Below the pieces are notes generated by a model. It was not told the origin of the DNA. It saw only the letters and a program-made list of their open reading frames with translations, and searched no databases. Below, in pieces: positions 14,701 to 15,894 of a stretch of DNA of 15,894 nt. The number at the start of each line of letters is the position of its first letter. The stretch's first letter is position 1. The stretch comes from an uncultured Collinsella sp. (GTDB lineage: Bacteria > Actinomycetota > Coriobacteriia > Coriobacteriales > Coriobacteriaceae), in NCBI GenBank assembly GCA_937950415.1, contig CALFDL010000056.1, positions 1 through 15,894 of the forward strand. The letters run 5' to 3'. The translations under genes and the position numbers were made by a program.

Positions 14701-15894
14701 CGCGTATGCCAAGGACGGTTCGTTTAAGGTGAAGGGCAAGCTCCAAGGTGGTGCCGAGGCGACAATCACTGTTGACGTCTGCTCCGTCACCTCCGTTGCC
14801 GTTCCTGAGTGCATTAATACGGCCAGCGGTGTTTTCCCCGAGCTGCCGTGGAATGTCTCGGTTGCCACGAGTGACGGCAAAACTCATAATGCCCAGGTTC
14901 AATGGGATTACGTTCGTCCCTCGGTTTATACCGGAGAGCCGGGTCAGGTCACGACAGTGTCTGGCGCGCTGTTTGCAAGCGGCCTTACTGGATACGGCGA
15001 CGGCACCAACACCGGCCTCACTGTTCAGACCAAGATCGTTATCCAAGGCGTTGAGAAAGCTATCGACAACGGCGAAACCGCAGTGACCACCAAGGCCGGT
15101 ACAGCTCCGACTATGCCGTCCAAGATGGCGGTCGAGATGAGCGATGGTTCCGTTTCGACGGCGGCTATTGATTGGGATCCGATCGCGCCCGAGAAGTACG
15201 AGCAGCCCGGCACGTTCTATGCGACGGGTCATGTGGTCGGCTTTGATGCCGCTGCCGTTATGGCGCTGCTGGACGATGACGGCCAAAAGGTCGGCGTGGA
15301 TGAGAACGGCAACGTGACCGCCAAGGTGACGGTTGCCGACAAGAAGGCGAAGAAGGTGGCGCTGCAGCCCGAGGCCGTCGTGGTCAACACCACGGTCGGA
15401 TCGATGCTGGAGCTGCCAGATGCCGTGTCCGTATATTTCTCGGATGGCTCAGCGCGGGATACTCGGGGCAGTTTGGGCGGCATCGAGATCGAAAAGTGGA
15501 CCGACACCGACGGCATCGACCTCTCCAAGCCGCTCGCCAAGAAGGGTACGTACAAACTCGTCGGCAAGCTCAAGGATGTCGACAACGTCAACGCTATCGT
15601 GTACGTCAACGTCTCCGAGGCGCCGCGAACCATTACCAAGCTCGAGGCCAAGTCGTTTACTGTTGCCAAGGGCACGTCCAAGCAGGATCTGTACGCCCAG
15701 ATGCCCAAGCAAGTTGTGGCGACTTACTCCGACGGCTCGACCGATTTGCTCGACATTGACGTTTGGGATCTTTCTAACGTCACGGACAAGCTGCTCAACG
15801 GAACCGGCACCGTGGCGATCACGGGCACGGTTAAGCTCAACGGTGCCAAGGTGACCTGCAATGTGACCGTGGTGGATCAGGATGCCCAGACGCC
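11771..15894 (+). CDS. Large secreted/surface protein with ~15 Big_4-type Ig-like repeats, 3' end beyond the window
   Basis: The frame is open from ATG11771, behind GGGAGG 4 nt upstream, to the window edge: 1374 codons without a stop. Residues 1-29 form a signal peptide (MNRRH, hydrophobic core, likely cleavage after AFA). A low-complexity Ser/Thr/Ala/Gln stretch follows to ~70. From ~74 on, about 15 divergent repeats of 70-110 residues fit the bacterial Ig-like domain group 4 pattern: an LP near the start, a strand with S/D-G-x (e.g. YSDGS), V-x-W-D, then a G-x-F/Y-x-V-x-G strand and a closing V-x-V. Such arrays usually extend adhesins, glycan-binding proteins or enzymes away from the cell. 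No catalytic module, LPxTG or other anchor is visible, and these may lie beyond the edge. The N-terminal half of the array is poorer in GC than the end. Function is unknown; surface location is inferred. Confidence 0.9.
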   Translation, partial: MNRRHVNAAITAGLALTMTVGSVPPQAFAEMMQGDTTQVVAEQSDATSAAAASADTSQSTSQDQSEDKIAAFANLNELHVAEGSDATLPQTVTATYESGTTKQENVTWKLNGADVPTTLAQLPAGSYEFEGTVAGTTQTVKQRVAIEASAADPAAVNAPDATATSNESGITVVSIDANPILEKYVGADYYGQYQTSPVKVRLSDGTETSAYVNWDEKSQTAFDTATEESEVPITGQITGVSVNSNWITLAEPYEVSGVLKVYVPRSTSNGSWIWTAAGIAPAVPSSMSVDYSNGQSYTCPVEWNEISADQYQKEGTFVVEGHLKNYPSMLAHCTVTVRAVKSVQTELTCTTLTGEAPSLPYSAAVIFDNGATEQIPVSWDSFDASLYSKVGSFTVKGKLNGFDYREVTCTVTVKDPKDVLVLNSLRFERVVGDISPLSTYVYFPVTQSNNTTYTQGYQVNWDNADVSQFQKAGTYTVTGTLVTYNESSAANGLKVTAQVEVKEVASIDALAPVNTPVGVRPTTGGGLPYSVEVAFTDGTKKQCNIAWDPILDTQVASEGSFKLSGSLSYWANTSSSSSTQVELGDSNRVTATISVRALQMPSSTSTSTLIGCQPNMPGSIEATMWNGSRGNFPVQWSTISQDALKNLGQITVSGYFTGSNIPATATVNVCDLEDSNIGKIAYVPGAGLLAPRYTSTLYLSDGSSFYPQYSSGQPYSWDEFPQELLDGKPGEYEITGTITGSLAKIHATAACGEVKGVNNYSDNGVTLGQSYEDWRVVYPGEEVNLDYFYVSGALQDGTTFNELGVNWDTYDRCPQKDCTITGTVAGTNIPVKVHVIVTKNWEAQPQTITVLKGSDGTAMLPSHVELVSPDATDQPGYSNKYAEAKWNTKGFDWTQGGVVRGTATMSYSTGYGMQAVDVPITATVKIASKATSVQGGTIWTVPGTNPMLPEYLEVRYDNDVSFEPQREKVTWDRVAEDAYAKDGSFKVKGKLQGGAEATITVDVCSVTSVAVPECINTASGVFPELPWNVSVATSDGKTHNAQVQWDYVRPSVYTGEPGQVTTVSGALFASGLTGYGDGTNTGLTVQTKIVIQGVEKAIDNGETAVTTKAGTAPTMPSKMAVEMSDGSVSTAAIDWDPIAPEKYEQPGTFYATGHVVGFDAAAVMALLDDDGQKVGVDENGNVTAKVTVADKKAKKVALQPEAVVVNTTVGSMLELPDAVSVYFSDGSARDTRGSLGGIEIEKWTDTDGIDLSKPLAKKGTYKLVGKLKDVDNVNAIVYVNVSEAPRTITKLEAKSFTVAKGTSKQDLYAQMPKQVVATYSDGSTDLLDIDVWDLSNVTDKLLNGTGTVAITGTVKLNGAKVTCNVTVVDQDAQT

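Noticed and set aside
13700..15286. Minus-strand 528-codon frame and several plus-strand frames inside the surface-protein gene
   Set aside because: The frame starting at 11771 has a signal peptide, a good ribosome-binding site and repeating Ig motifs throughout. The other frames give Arg/Ser/Pro-rich translations typical of shifted reading.

Overview
The window looks like a chromosomal segment of a GC-rich Gram-positive anaerobe of the Coriobacteriia, most likely Collinsella or a close relative. This is an inference from the high GC, the strong C-ending codon bias in the trigger factor and valyl-tRNA synthetase genes, the actinobacterial-type FolC P-loop, the tig-clpP-clpX order and a very large Ig-repeat surface protein. 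No species is proven by the sequence alone. All genes lie on the + strand.

Layout. (1) 1-3133: the tail of a FAD-binding molybdenum hydroxylase subunit, then a 943-aa fused 2Fe-2S/molybdopterin subunit resembling E. coli XdhD, whose start overlaps the upstream stop by one base. A hairpin terminator follows. (2) 3283-3366: tRNA-Leu(UAG) behind an extended -10 promoter. (3) 3458-6932: tig, clpP and clpX, the nascent-chain chaperone plus the ClpXP protease and unfoldase. Two inverted repeats lie between tig and clpP, and a strong terminator follows clpX. (4) 7084-10043: valS, bracketed by two related nested-hairpin elements in opposite orientation. (5) 10194-11537: folC, behind a terminator-like hairpin. 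A long hairpin with 25-nt arms follows it. (6) 11771 to the window end: an open reading frame of at least 1374 codons encoding a secreted protein with a signal peptide and about 15 divergent Big_4-type Ig-like repeats. It runs off the edge.

Most coding content is conserved housekeeping. The least explained signals are the structured intergenic DNA: the pair of homologous ~115-nt elements flanking valS (shared core CACATTAAGTG plus five other shared blocks in the same order), the folC-downstream hairpin and the palindromes upstream of clpP. The Ig-repeat surface protein and the XdhD-like enzyme with all eight Fe-S cysteines are the most interesting proteins.
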